This document shows positions 35,256-43,268 of a DNA stretch of 64,000 nt, piece after piece. This DNA is from an uncultured Burkholderiales bacterium. GTDB taxonomy: Bacteria > Pseudomonadota > Gammaproteobacteria > Burkholderiales > Burkholderiaceae_C. The translations under genes were made by a program, and so were the position numbers. The notes under the pieces were generated by a model. The model worked only from the letters and a program-made list of their open reading frames with translations, was not told the origin of the DNA and ran no database searches. The stretch is taken from NCBI GenBank assembly GCA_903870145.1, contig CAIQBO010000049.1, forward strand, positions 117,617 through 181,616, in the 5' to 3' direction. Each line of letters begins with the position of its first letter. The first letter of the stretch is position 1.

Positions 35256-36578
35256 TCAGGCTATGGCCGTGGATTGAATGGCGCTGCGAAGGTAGGACTC
35301 CCAGGCTTTGAACTGGTTGCGCATGACCACCTCGCTGGTGCCGTTGTTGGAATAAAGCACACCATCTTTTTCTGTATCACCGCCGTGGTTGCGATGAAAA
35401 CTGACCCACTCACCGCCATTGGATCCAAGTCCAATTTGAGCTTTGGTCCAGTTTTCAAGATCGTCGGCGTTGATCATGGTGGCTGGGGAATTGACCAAGT
35501 TGTAGTACCAAAGCGATCTCTCATAAATTGCCTCGGGCGCACCCTTGAGGCGAAAATGCCAAATCTCCGACATGGTTTTATCTGGCCCGACAGGCCGCAG
35601 GCAACGCAGTTGCTGCAGGGGCGACTGAACCGACAAATACGGATAGACCAGCACGTGGTGAATGCTGCGCGAGAGGTACTCTTCGCCCTTTTCTTCGCCA
35701 TATGCTTTTTTCAGCAAGCCTTCATATTCCACCGTGTCAGGGTCTGTGGGCCGCAGGCCCATATAGGCCTTCAAGATGCCGTGGCCGTGCGGAAAGTTGA
35801 CCGTCTGCACGGAGTCCCATTGGTCAAAGCTGGAAGCGAAAGTCGACAGATAATGAAAAAACAAAGGGGCCGAGCCTGTTTCTTTTTTCAGTCGATTTTC
35901 AACGCGCCGTGCAGGCACTCCGGTTGATTGGTGAGTCACCGAAGGGTGCAGTGCATCGAGCTGGTTTTCCATGAAAAATTTCCAGTTCGACTGCTGCACC
36001 ACGCGGTGGCACACCGGCACAGCTTCAACTTCGCCCACGGGGGAGCGGTCGCACATGTCGTCAAAGGCTATTTTCGCGTCACCTAAAAACTCAAGCAAAC
36101 CAGGGCCTTCTTTGGACAAGCTGGCAAAGACAAACCCGCGATAGCTGTCCACGCGCGCGGCGGCCACCATGCTGCAATCGGCGTCATCGGTGTGCAGGCG
36201 TGTGCCATCATAGCCTTTGACCAGTGGAATGGCCTTGACTTTGCCATTGAGATGAAAACTCCACGCGTGGTAAGAGCACACAAAACCTTTGCCGGTGTTG
36301 CCGCTTTGGTTGCCGCACAACTGCACGCCCCGATGCGGACAGCGGTTGTAGAGCACGCGCACGCTGCGGTCCACATCGCGCACCATGACCATGGGTTGCC
36401 GACCAATTTGCACAGTGAAGTAATCCCCCACCTCTTTGACCTGAGATTCATGGCCGCAATAGACCCACGTTTTTTCAAAAATGTGAGTCATCTCCAGATC
36501 AAAGATGGCCTGATCGGTGTACACACTCTTGTGAACGCGGTCAGGTTGAACCAAGTTCGCCAAATCGATGGATTGCAT
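35256..36578 (-). CDS. Aromatic-ring-hydroxylating dioxygenase, alpha subunit (Rieske)
   Basis: 440 residues. The Rieske [2Fe-2S] site is C80/H82 (CPH) and C101/H104 (CSYH). The mononuclear iron site is H211 and H216, with D208 as the electron-transfer Asp, in ENQLDALHPSVTH; the third ligand should be an Asp near the C-terminus (ADDLENW). It inserts O2 into an aromatic ring, likely an aromatic acid given the Liv-type importer of this region. Its promoter diverges from the lysR gene. Substrate unresolved. Confidence 0.92.
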   Translation of the reverse strand: MQSIDLANLVQPDRVHKSVYTDQAIFDLEMTHIFEKTWVYCGHESQVKEVGDYFTVQIGRQPMVMVRDVDRSVRVLYNRCPHRGVQLCGNQSGNTGKGFVCSYHAWSFHLNGKVKAIPLVKGYDGTRLHTDDADCSMVAAARVDSYRGFVFASLSKEGPGLLEFLGDAKIAFDDMCDRSPVGEVEAVPVCHRVVQQSNWKFFMENQLDALHPSVTHQSTGVPARRVENRLKKETGSAPLFFHYLSTFASSFDQWDSVQTVNFPHGHGILKAYMGLRPTDPDTVEYEGLLKKAYGEEKGEEYLSRSIHHVLVYPYLSVQSPLQQLRCLRPVGPDKTMSEIWHFRLKGAPEAIYERSLWYYNLVNSPATMINADDLENWTKAQIGLGSNGGEWVSFHRNHGGDTEKDGVLYSNNGTSEVVMRNQFKAWESYLRSAIQSTAIA

Positions 36579-36604
36579 GAAAACTCCTTGTCAGCAGTCT
36601 AAGG

Positions 36605-36653
36605 GGGCCTCTGTGTGGGCTAAGGCCCTAACTTAACAAAGATCAAGACTTTG
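36605..36653. promoter_or_regulatory. Divergent lysR/dioxygenase promoter region with inverted repeats
   Basis: The 113-bp spacer holds GGGCCT-N12-AGGCCC (36605-36628) and CAAAG-N7-CTTTG (36637-36653). The second, 17 bp long, has the general shape of a LysR-type site. A third small repeat, CCATA-N3-TATGG, overlaps the lysR start codon. Control of both genes from here is the usual LysR arrangement; which repeat is used is not known. Confidence 0.4.
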
Positions 36654-36691
36654 ACCTACAACAAATCATGCTTTTTCCATTACCATAGGTT

Positions 36692-37594
36692 ATGGATTAC
36701 CGAAAAGTACAACTGTTTCTGGCAGCCGCCCGGCATGGCAATTTGACCGAAGCGGCCAGCTCTCTGGAAATTTCTCAGCCCGCGCTCTCCAAAAGCATCA
36801 AGGCGCTGGAGAAAAGCTTGGGCGTGCGTTTGCTCGAGCGTGGCCGCTTTGGCGTGAGCCTGACGCCCTATGGGCAGTCCTTGATGCAGCACGGTCAAGT
36901 CATTGAAGCAGAAATGCGCAACGCCCAAGGGGCCATCCAAGCCCTGCGCGGCGCTTTGCGCGGTCATGTGGTCATAGGCTGCGGGCCCACCGAGGCCAAC
37001 CGGCTCTTGCCCGTGGCCTTGAAAGAATTGCGTCAAAGCAGCCCTGAGATCAAACTGACGGTGCTGTACGGCCTGAACGAGGCCTTGATGCCTTGGGTCA
37101 AACAAGGCGAGGTCGATTTTGCGCTGTCTTCAGTTCCGTCGCGTTCTGCAGATGCCGATCTGATGCATGAACATTTGCTCACCGAAACCGCCACCGTGGT
37201 CGCGCGGGCCGGCCATCCCTTGCTCAGGCACAAGCTCATCACACCGCAATTGCTGATGCAATACCCTTGGATATTGCCAAGGCAACGCGAGCTCGAGCGC
37301 TTGGCCTTCGATGATTATTTTTTGAGTCACGGCCTCGAGCCACCGACGGCACAAGTCGAGACCACTTCGACCGTGCTGATGAAATCACTGGTCATGCAAA
37401 GCGATGTCTTGACCTTCATTCCCAAGGAGCTCATTTACTGGGAGGCACGCGCGGGACAGCTCGTTTCACTGCAGGCTGTAGGCAACCAATGGGCCAGGCG
37501 CGTGGGCATCACGCGCAGGCGCAAGGGCTCCATGAGTCCGGCGGGCAAGTTGTTATTGCAGTCGATCAAGGCGGCCGCTTTGACGCATTTTTAA
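36692..37594 (+). CDS. LysR family transcriptional regulator
   Basis: 300 residues. The N-terminal winged helix (about 1-60) has the typical GNLTEAASSLEISQPALSKSIKALE pattern in parts; the C-terminal effector-binding domain follows (GHVVIGCGPTEANRLLP). It diverges from the dioxygenase genes and is their probable activator, responding to the aromatic substrate. Only 3 bp separate its stop from the convergent livF-type gene. Confidence 0.92.
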   Translation: MDYRKVQLFLAAARHGNLTEAASSLEISQPALSKSIKALEKSLGVRLLERGRFGVSLTPYGQSLMQHGQVIEAEMRNAQGAIQALRGALRGHVVIGCGPTEANRLLPVALKELRQSSPEIKLTVLYGLNEALMPWVKQGEVDFALSSVPSRSADADLMHEHLLTETATVVARAGHPLLRHKLITPQLLMQYPWILPRQRELERLAFDDYFLSHGLEPPTAQVETTSTVLMKSLVMQSDVLTFIPKELIYWEARAGQLVSLQAVGNQWARRVGITRRRKGSMSPAGKLLLQSIKAAALTHF

Positions 37595-37597
37595 TGC

Positions 37598-38305
37598 TCA
37601 AACGCCCAGATAGCGTGTCCACAGTTGCCGGCTGCCCTGCAAGGCCTCAGAAGTGCCAGCCCAAGCCACTTGTCCACGCTCCAAGATGATGTGGTGATCC
37701 GCGATGTCCACCAAGCGGTTGACGTATTTATCGACCACGATCAAAGTCTGTCCTTCTTCGCGCAGCAAACGCAAACAGCGCCAAATCTCTTCGCGAATCA
37801 AGGGTGCAAGGCCCTCGGTGGCCTCGTCCAAAATCATCAAGCGAGGGTTGGTCACCAAGGCTCGGCCAATCGCCAACATTTGCTGTTCACCGCCTGAGAG
37901 CTGCGTGCCCATGTTGCGCTTGCGTTCGGCCAAACGCGGAAAAAGTTCGTAGACTCGATCGGGCGTCCACGGCGTGCGGGAGTTTTGTCGATTGCACGCA
38001 AAGGCTGTGAGGTGCTCGTGCACCGAGAGATTGGCAAACACCTGGCGGCCTTCTGGCACGATTGCAAATCCCAACTTGGCCACTTGGTCTGCCGCTTTGT
38101 TGGCAATGCCCTGGCCATCGAACTGAATTTGCCCGGACTCGATGGTCTTGAGGCCCAGCAGGCTTCGGATCAAGGTGGTTTTGCCCATGCCATTGCGCCC
38201 AAGCAGCCCCATCACTTGCCCCTGCTCGATAGCAAAGTCAATGCCAAACAGCACTTGACTCTCGCCGTAGCGCGCCTGAACGCCTGTGACTTGCAGCAAG
38301 CTCAT
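37598..38305 (-). CDS. Branched-chain-amino-acid-type ABC transporter ATPase (LivF)
   Basis: 235 residues. Walker A GRNGMGKTT, signature LSGGEQQMLAIGRAL, Walker B LMILDEATEGLAP. It overlaps the livG-type gene by 4 bp. Liv-type importers in Burkholderiales often carry aromatic or dicarboxylic acids as well as amino acids. The adjacent ring-hydroxylating oxygenase suggests an aromatic acid here. Confidence 0.92.
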   Translation of the reverse strand: MSLLQVTGVQARYGESQVLFGIDFAIEQGQVMGLLGRNGMGKTTLIRSLLGLKTIESGQIQFDGQGIANKAADQVAKLGFAIVPEGRQVFANLSVHEHLTAFACNRQNSRTPWTPDRVYELFPRLAERKRNMGTQLSGGEQQMLAIGRALVTNPRLMILDEATEGLAPLIREEIWRCLRLLREEGQTLIVVDKYVNRLVDIADHHIILERGQVAWAGTSEALQGSRQLWTRYLGV

Positions 38306-39057
38306 GCGTGCTCCTCGCCCAAATAGGCGGCTATCACCAAGGGGTTGTGACGTATTTTCTCAGGCGTACCCGTGGCAATCAATGTGCCGTTGACCAACAC
38401 AGAAATTCGATCTGCCAAGCGAAACACGGCGTCCATGTCGTGTTCAATCAATAAAATAGAAACCTTGGCACGCAGCTTCAAGATCAAATTTAAAATTCGC
38501 TCGGACTCGACCGGGCCCGCGCCGGCCATGGGTTCATCGAGCAGCAACAATTTGGGTTCGGTGGCAAGGGCCAGCCCTAGCTCCAAAATACGCTGCTCGC
38601 CATGGGAGAGTTCGCTGGCCAAGTCATGTGCGCGATCTTGCAAGCCTAGCTCTTGCAGCACTGCCATGGCCTCTTCAACCAAAGCTGACTCGGCTCGCAC
38701 AGGGCGCCAAAAAGAAAAGCTTGTGCCACTGCGCGCCTGCACCGACAAAGCAATGTTGTCGATCACGCTGAATGATTTGAACAAACGGGTGATCTGAAAT
38801 GAACGCGCCAACCCATGCTGCACACGGCTGTGGGTGTTCATCTCCGTGATATCTTGTTGATCAAACACGATGCGACCACTGTCTGGCTTGAGGTGGCCTG
38901 AGAGTTGCGCTACCAAACTGGTTTTGCCAGCGCCATTGGGGCCAATCAATGCGTGGATCTCACCATGCAAAACATCCAGAGAAACATGGTCTGTGGCCCG
39001 CAAGGCGCCGAAATTTTTCACCAAGTCTTGCACTTGCAACAACACTGACGCGTTCAT
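38302..39057 (-). CDS. Branched-chain-amino-acid-type ABC transporter ATPase (LivG)
   Basis: 251 residues from the ATG at 39057, whose ATGA overlaps the livM-type stop; the longer open frame upstream is a livM shadow. Walker A GPNGAGKTS, signature LSHGEQRILELGLAL (His for the usual second Gly, common in LivG), Walker B LLLLDEPMAGAG. Confidence 0.92.
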   Translation of the reverse strand: MNASVLLQVQDLVKNFGALRATDHVSLDVLHGEIHALIGPNGAGKTSLVAQLSGHLKPDSGRIVFDQQDITEMNTHSRVQHGLARSFQITRLFKSFSVIDNIALSVQARSGTSFSFWRPVRAESALVEEAMAVLQELGLQDRAHDLASELSHGEQRILELGLALATEPKLLLLDEPMAGAGPVESERILNLILKLRAKVSILLIEHDMDAVFRLADRISVLVNGTLIATGTPEKIRHNPLVIAAYLGEEHA

Positions 39058-40025
39058 GCCGAGTCCTTCGTGCGTGCAGGCGAGCGAAATTTTTGAACCA
39101 AACCCGACAAGCCTTTGGGCGCGAGCAAGATCACCGCTAATAAAATCCATCCGACATAAAACTGCCAATGCAAGGTGTACTCGGCAATCACATCTTCCAA
39201 AATCAAAAGGACCAAAGCACCCCACAGCCCGCCGGCCAGTGTGCCCACGCCGCCCAATATGACCATCACCATCAAAATGCCTGACTGGGTCCAATGCATC
39301 AAGTTAGGACTGACATAATTTTGATGATTCACCATCAGCGCACCCGACAGACCGCCCAGCGTTCCGGCAATCACAAACAGCACCCACTTGTAACGGTAGG
39401 CTGCAAAGCCGATGGACTCGGCGCGCACGTCGTCATCTCGCAAAGCATGTATCACGCGCCCAAAGCGCGAATGCATGATCCGAGAAATCAAGAGCAAGGT
39501 GAGCACCAGCACGAGCAGCACCACAAAGTAAAAAGTTAAATCATTTTTAAGGTCCAAGCCAAAACCAAAGTCAGAGCGGCGTTTGATGTTCAAGCCCTCG
39601 TCACCGCCGTAGGCTTTGATGGAATTGACCAAGTAATAAATCATCTGCGCAAAAGCCAGCGTGATCATGATGAAGTACACACCGCGGGTGCGCAGCGAGA
39701 TGGCCCCAATGATGGCTGCAGCCAAGGCCGAGACGCCCATTGCAGCCGCAAAACCTAGCCAGCCGTTGGTCACACCCTCGGTGATCAAAATGCCCACCAT
39801 GTAAGCACCAATTCCAACGAAAGCGGCGTGGCCAAAAGACACCAAGCCGCCATAGCCCAAAATTAAATTCAAACTGCATGCAGCGATGCCATAGATCAAC
39901 ATGCGGCTGAGCATGCTGATATAAAAATCTTGGCCCAGTGCGTGTAAGACCAAGGGCAAACCGATGGCCATTGCCACGCCAAACAACCAAGCCCACAGTG
40001 GAGTTTTGGGATTCATTGCACGCAT
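39054..40025 (-). CDS. Branched-chain-amino-acid-type ABC transporter permease (LivM)
   Basis: 323 residues from the ATG at 40025, 10 bp after the livH-type stop; ATG at 40016 is an alternative. About nine to ten membrane segments, with LILGYGGLVSFGHAAFVGIGAY and the cytoplasmic RFGRVIHALRDDDVRAESIG loop, both diagnostic. Confidence 0.9.
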   Translation of the reverse strand: MRAMNPKTPLWAWLFGVAMAIGLPLVLHALGQDFYISMLSRMLIYGIAACSLNLILGYGGLVSFGHAAFVGIGAYMVGILITEGVTNGWLGFAAAMGVSALAAAIIGAISLRTRGVYFIMITLAFAQMIYYLVNSIKAYGGDEGLNIKRRSDFGFGLDLKNDLTFYFVVLLVLVLTLLLISRIMHSRFGRVIHALRDDDVRAESIGFAAYRYKWVLFVIAGTLGGLSGALMVNHQNYVSPNLMHWTQSGILMVMVILGGVGTLAGGLWGALVLLILEDVIAEYTLHWQFYVGWILLAVILLAPKGLSGLVQKFRSPARTKDSA

Positions 40026-40035
40026 GCCACGCCCA

Positions 40036-40953
40036 TCAGGACCGGCCCGAGAAAAGGCCTTGCGGGCGCACAAACAGCACCACCGCCATCAGCACATAAA
40101 CCGCAATCGAAGCCACCGCAGGGCCCGCTGCACTGGCAAATTGGGGCGAGAAAACTTCGCGAAACAAAAATGGCAACAAGGTGCGGCCCAGAGTGTCCAC
40201 AAAGCCCACCAAAATGGCGCCCACAAAGGCGCCCCAAACCGATCCAATGCCGCCGATGACAATCACCACAAAAGCCAAAATCAAAATGTTCTCGCCCATG
40301 CCCACTTGCACCGCCAGCAAAGGCCCCAGCATGGCCCCAGCCACGGCGCACAAGGCTGCGCCGATGCCAAACACGCCTGTGAACAGTGCCCGAATGTTGA
40401 TGCCCATGGCCATGGCCATTTCGCGGTTGGAAGCCCCTGCCCGAACCCAGGCACCCATGCGTGTTCGAGTGACCAGCAAAAACAGCAGCAGCGCGATACC
40501 CAAGCCCACGCCAATGATCACCAAACGGTAACTTGAATACAGCAGGCCAGGTAACAGTTCAACGGGCCCAGCCAAAACTTGGGGAGCTGAAAGGGGCAGG
40601 TCCGAGCCCCATATCATTCGCACCGACTCGTTGATGATCAAAATCAAAGCAAACGTGGCGAGCACTTGCGAGAGGTGATCCCGCGCGTACAAGGTTCGAA
40701 GCAACGTCGCTTCCAGCAGCATGCCAACAACTGCCGTTAGCAGCACTGCCAGCAAGACACCCAGCCAAAAAGAATCTGTGAGCTGAACCAACCAAGCCGT
40801 GAAAAAAGCGCCCACCATGTACAGCGCGCCGTGGGCCAGATTGATCATGTCCATGATGCCAAACACCAGTGTCAACCCAGAGGCCAACAAGAACAGCATC
40901 AAACCAAACTGCAGGCCATTCAAGGCCTGCTCCAAAATCAAAATACCTGTCAT
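40036..40953 (-). CDS. Branched-chain-amino-acid-type ABC transporter permease (LivH)
   Basis: 305 residues, strongly hydrophobic. Landmarks are LNGLQFGLMLFLLASGLTLVFGIMDMINLAHG in parts near the N-terminus and RAGASNREMAMAMGIN in the cytoplasmic loop, ending RPQGLFSGRS. It forms the membrane pore with LivM. Confidence 0.93.
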   Translation of the reverse strand: MTGILILEQALNGLQFGLMLFLLASGLTLVFGIMDMINLAHGALYMVGAFFTAWLVQLTDSFWLGVLLAVLLTAVVGMLLEATLLRTLYARDHLSQVLATFALILIINESVRMIWGSDLPLSAPQVLAGPVELLPGLLYSSYRLVIIGVGLGIALLLFLLVTRTRMGAWVRAGASNREMAMAMGINIRALFTGVFGIGAALCAVAGAMLGPLLAVQVGMGENILILAFVVIVIGGIGSVWGAFVGAILVGFVDTLGRTLLPFLFREVFSPQFASAAGPAVASIAVYVLMAVVLFVRPQGLFSGRS

Positions 40954-40972
40954 GTAAGAGCTAACGGCGTCC

Positions 40973-42157
40973 TTACTTCATCGGGCAATCTTTGACGTAG
41001 GCGTCACCGTGATTGGCCAAAATGGGTTGGCCCACGATGCGGTTGACCAAACGGCCTTGCGCATCCTTTTGAACTTCACGCAGGTAGTAATTTTGAATCG
41101 GGAAGTTGTTGGTGTTGAAACGGAAATCACCACGCACAGAATTGAACTTGGCTGTTTTCAAATGCTTGAGCATGGCGTCTTTGTCTTCCATCTTCCCGCC
41201 TGAGGCGCGCACTGCGGCATCGATCAGCAGTGCCGTGTCGTAGCCCTGTGCAGCGTACAGGGTAGGCAGGCGCTTGTATTCTTTTTCAAACTCCGCTACA
41301 AATTTCTTGTTGGCTTCGTTGGGCAAATCAAGGCCCCAATGCGCCGTGTCAAACACGCCCAGCATGTCATTGCCCACCGCGCGGATCACATCTTGATCAG
41401 CGCCAAAGCCAGGCTGAATCAAGCGAATGTCTTTGTTCAGACCTGCTGCCATGAACTGCTTGATGAAGTTGATGCCCATGCCGCCCGGCAGAAACGTATA
41501 GACCACCTCAGGCTTGGCAGCGCGGATCTCGGCCAACTCCGCGGCGTAATCGAGTTGACCCAGTTTGGTGTAAACCTCACCCGAAACAGTGCCCTTGTAA
41601 AAACGCTTAAAGCCAGCCAGTGAGTCCTTGCCGGCTTGGTAATTGGGCGCCAGCAAATAGGCTGACTTGACTTTCAAGTTGGTGGCGTACTGCCCTGCCG
41701 CCTCATGGTAGGCGTCGTTCGGCCAAGACACAGCATAAAAGTAAGGTGAGCACTGCGCCCCCGCAATGGGGGAAGGCGCTGCATTGGGGCTGAGGTAAAT
41801 TGTTTTGTTGTCCACCGCCTCAGGCAAACCGGCCAGCATGATGTTGGAGAACACCACACCAGTTAAAAAATCAACTTTGTCGCGTTTCACATAACGCTCA
41901 AACAACTGCTTGCCCACATCGGGCTTGAACTGATCGTCAGAGATCGAAACATCTGCGGGCAAGCCGCCGAGTTTGCCGCCGTTGAGTTTGACTGCAAGCA
42001 TGAACGCATCGCGAATGTCCACGCCCAAAGCCGCTGAGGGGCCGGATAAGGTACTGACAAAACCAATTTTGACTTTGTCTGCCGCCAAAGCAGGCATGGC
42101 CACCAACGCAGCCACACTGGACAGGGTCAACAAACTTTTGAGAAATGCCAAGCGCAT
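40973..42157 (-). CDS. Liv-type ABC transporter periplasmic binding protein (LivK-like)
   Basis: 394 residues, signal peptide ending near MPALA. The mature start VKIGFVSTLSGPSAALG and later SYLLAPNY-like and AQGYDTALLIDAAV segments place it in the peripheral_binding_6 family. It supplies the ligand specificity of the importer; relatives bind aromatic acids as well as amino acids. First gene of the transporter block, 109 bp after the SDR gene. Confidence 0.92.
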   Translation of the reverse strand: MRLAFLKSLLTLSSVAALVAMPALAADKVKIGFVSTLSGPSAALGVDIRDAFMLAVKLNGGKLGGLPADVSISDDQFKPDVGKQLFERYVKRDKVDFLTGVVFSNIMLAGLPEAVDNKTIYLSPNAAPSPIAGAQCSPYFYAVSWPNDAYHEAAGQYATNLKVKSAYLLAPNYQAGKDSLAGFKRFYKGTVSGEVYTKLGQLDYAAELAEIRAAKPEVVYTFLPGGMGINFIKQFMAAGLNKDIRLIQPGFGADQDVIRAVGNDMLGVFDTAHWGLDLPNEANKKFVAEFEKEYKRLPTLYAAQGYDTALLIDAAVRASGGKMEDKDAMLKHLKTAKFNSVRGDFRFNTNNFPIQNYYLREVQKDAQGRLVNRIVGQPILANHGDAYVKDCPMK

Positions 42158-42266
42158 AGAAAACTCCAGAGAAATACCAACAAAAAAGAGCCGTATTCGG
42201 AAGAACCGCTATTCTGACTTCGATTTGCGCCTACGGCGTATGAGTGTTTACCATTAAACAGCTTCC

Positions 42267-43022
42267 TCAGGGCATGAATTGGCCACCATTGACCTCTAAG
42301 ATCTGGCCCGTCACATACCCCGACAACTGCTCTGAAGCAAAATACAAAAACGCACCCACGCATTCTTGCGCCGTTCCAAGCCGGCCCATGGGAATGGTTT
42401 GGCGCATGGTTTCGAGCTGGTCAGGCGTAGAGAATTTATCGTGAAATGGCGTGGTCACAACGCCAGGTGAGACCGCATTGACCCGGATGCGTTTGCCCAC
42501 CAATTCTTTGGCCAAACCTTTGGTGGCTGTGCTGACAAAACCCTTGGAGCCGGCGTACATGGCCGCTCCTGGGCCTCCACCGTGACGAGCCGCAACACTG
42601 GTCAAATTGATGATGCTGCCGCCATGACCCATATGAGGCACTGCGTATTTAATGCACATCAACATCGAGCGCACGTTGAGATCAAAAATGTCATCCAGCA
42701 CTTCGTCTGTGATCTCGGTAATCGGCATGCGGCGCACCAAGGCGCCCGCATTGTTGATCAAGACATCAATCTGCGAGAACTTTGCAACGGTCAATTGAAC
42801 CAACCGTTCGCATTCAGATGTTTTGCGCAAGTCCGCTTGTGCCACCAGAGCTTGGCCTCCGGCAGTTTCTACTGCATGCGCCACTTCGAGCGCAGCATCC
42901 TTGGAGCTGTTGTAGTGCACCACGACCTTGGCGCCAAGGGCCCCAAACGCCTTCGCGCATCCGGCGCCAATGCCCGTGGATGCGCCTGTGATCAAAATTA
43001 CTTTTCCTTTGAGATCGTCCAT
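42267..43022 (-). CDS. Short-chain dehydrogenase/reductase (SDR)
   Basis: 251 residues from the ATG at 43022, which starts MDDLKGKVILITGAS; the longer frame upstream has no family match. TGASTGIG, NNAG, Ser in INLTSVAA and YAGSK form the classical SDR set, with the C-terminal GQILEVNGG. As it opens the transporter block next to a ring-hydroxylating oxygenase, oxidation of a cis-dihydrodiol is a possible role. Confidence 0.88.
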   Translation of the reverse strand: MDDLKGKVILITGASTGIGAGCAKAFGALGAKVVVHYNSSKDAALEVAHAVETAGGQALVAQADLRKTSECERLVQLTVAKFSQIDVLINNAGALVRRMPITEITDEVLDDIFDLNVRSMLMCIKYAVPHMGHGGSIINLTSVAARHGGGPGAAMYAGSKGFVSTATKGLAKELVGKRIRVNAVSPGVVTTPFHDKFSTPDQLETMRQTIPMGRLGTAQECVGAFLYFASEQLSGYVTGQILEVNGGQFMP

Positions 43023-43114
43023 CTGCGGGCTCCAGTTTGATAGGTTGAATCCAAGCCTGCCACAGCCGACATAGGCCCCGGCTTGAGAGGAGCACGTTGC
43101 GGTACGCACCGATC

Positions 43115-43237
43115 TCATCTGGCGTTTTGTGAAGGCTTTTTGCGAGTATTCGTGTCACGATGGTACCGCAAACCCAGCATCGGCGCCAAATGTTGATTGC
43201 CCAAACCTGCTGCCAAAACGACCTTTTCAGCAGCTCA
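43115..43237 (-). pseudogene. Possible remnant of an FAD-dependent oxidoreductase gene
   Basis: In one minus-strand frame a stop-bounded stretch reads AAEKVVLAAGLGNQHLAPML and ends after about 40 codons at a TGA. The VVLAAGLGN..LAPM pattern is that of the FAD-binding core in DAO-type oxidoreductases. No flanking sequence continues it. It lies in the 246-bp space between the SDR gene and the YchJ-GrdB fusion gene and looks like decayed coding sequence; chance is not excluded. Confidence 0.35.
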
Positions 43238-43268
43238 CCCGCACAGCTCAAACCGTAGGCTGGCGCGG

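Noticed and set aside
35274..35927. A 217-codon plus-strand frame opposite the Rieske alpha gene
   Set aside because: No motif is visible, and the opposite strand has an intact Rieske and iron site.
39058..39294. An N-terminal extension of the LivG-type protein
   Set aside because: These codons lie wholly inside the livM-type gene in another frame, and the ATG at 39057 gives a normal-length ATPase with a 4-bp overlap.
39964..40536. A 190-codon plus-strand frame rich in His and Gln
   Set aside because: It is antisense to the clear livH and livM genes; the odd composition is the usual shadow of hydrophobic membrane-protein codons.
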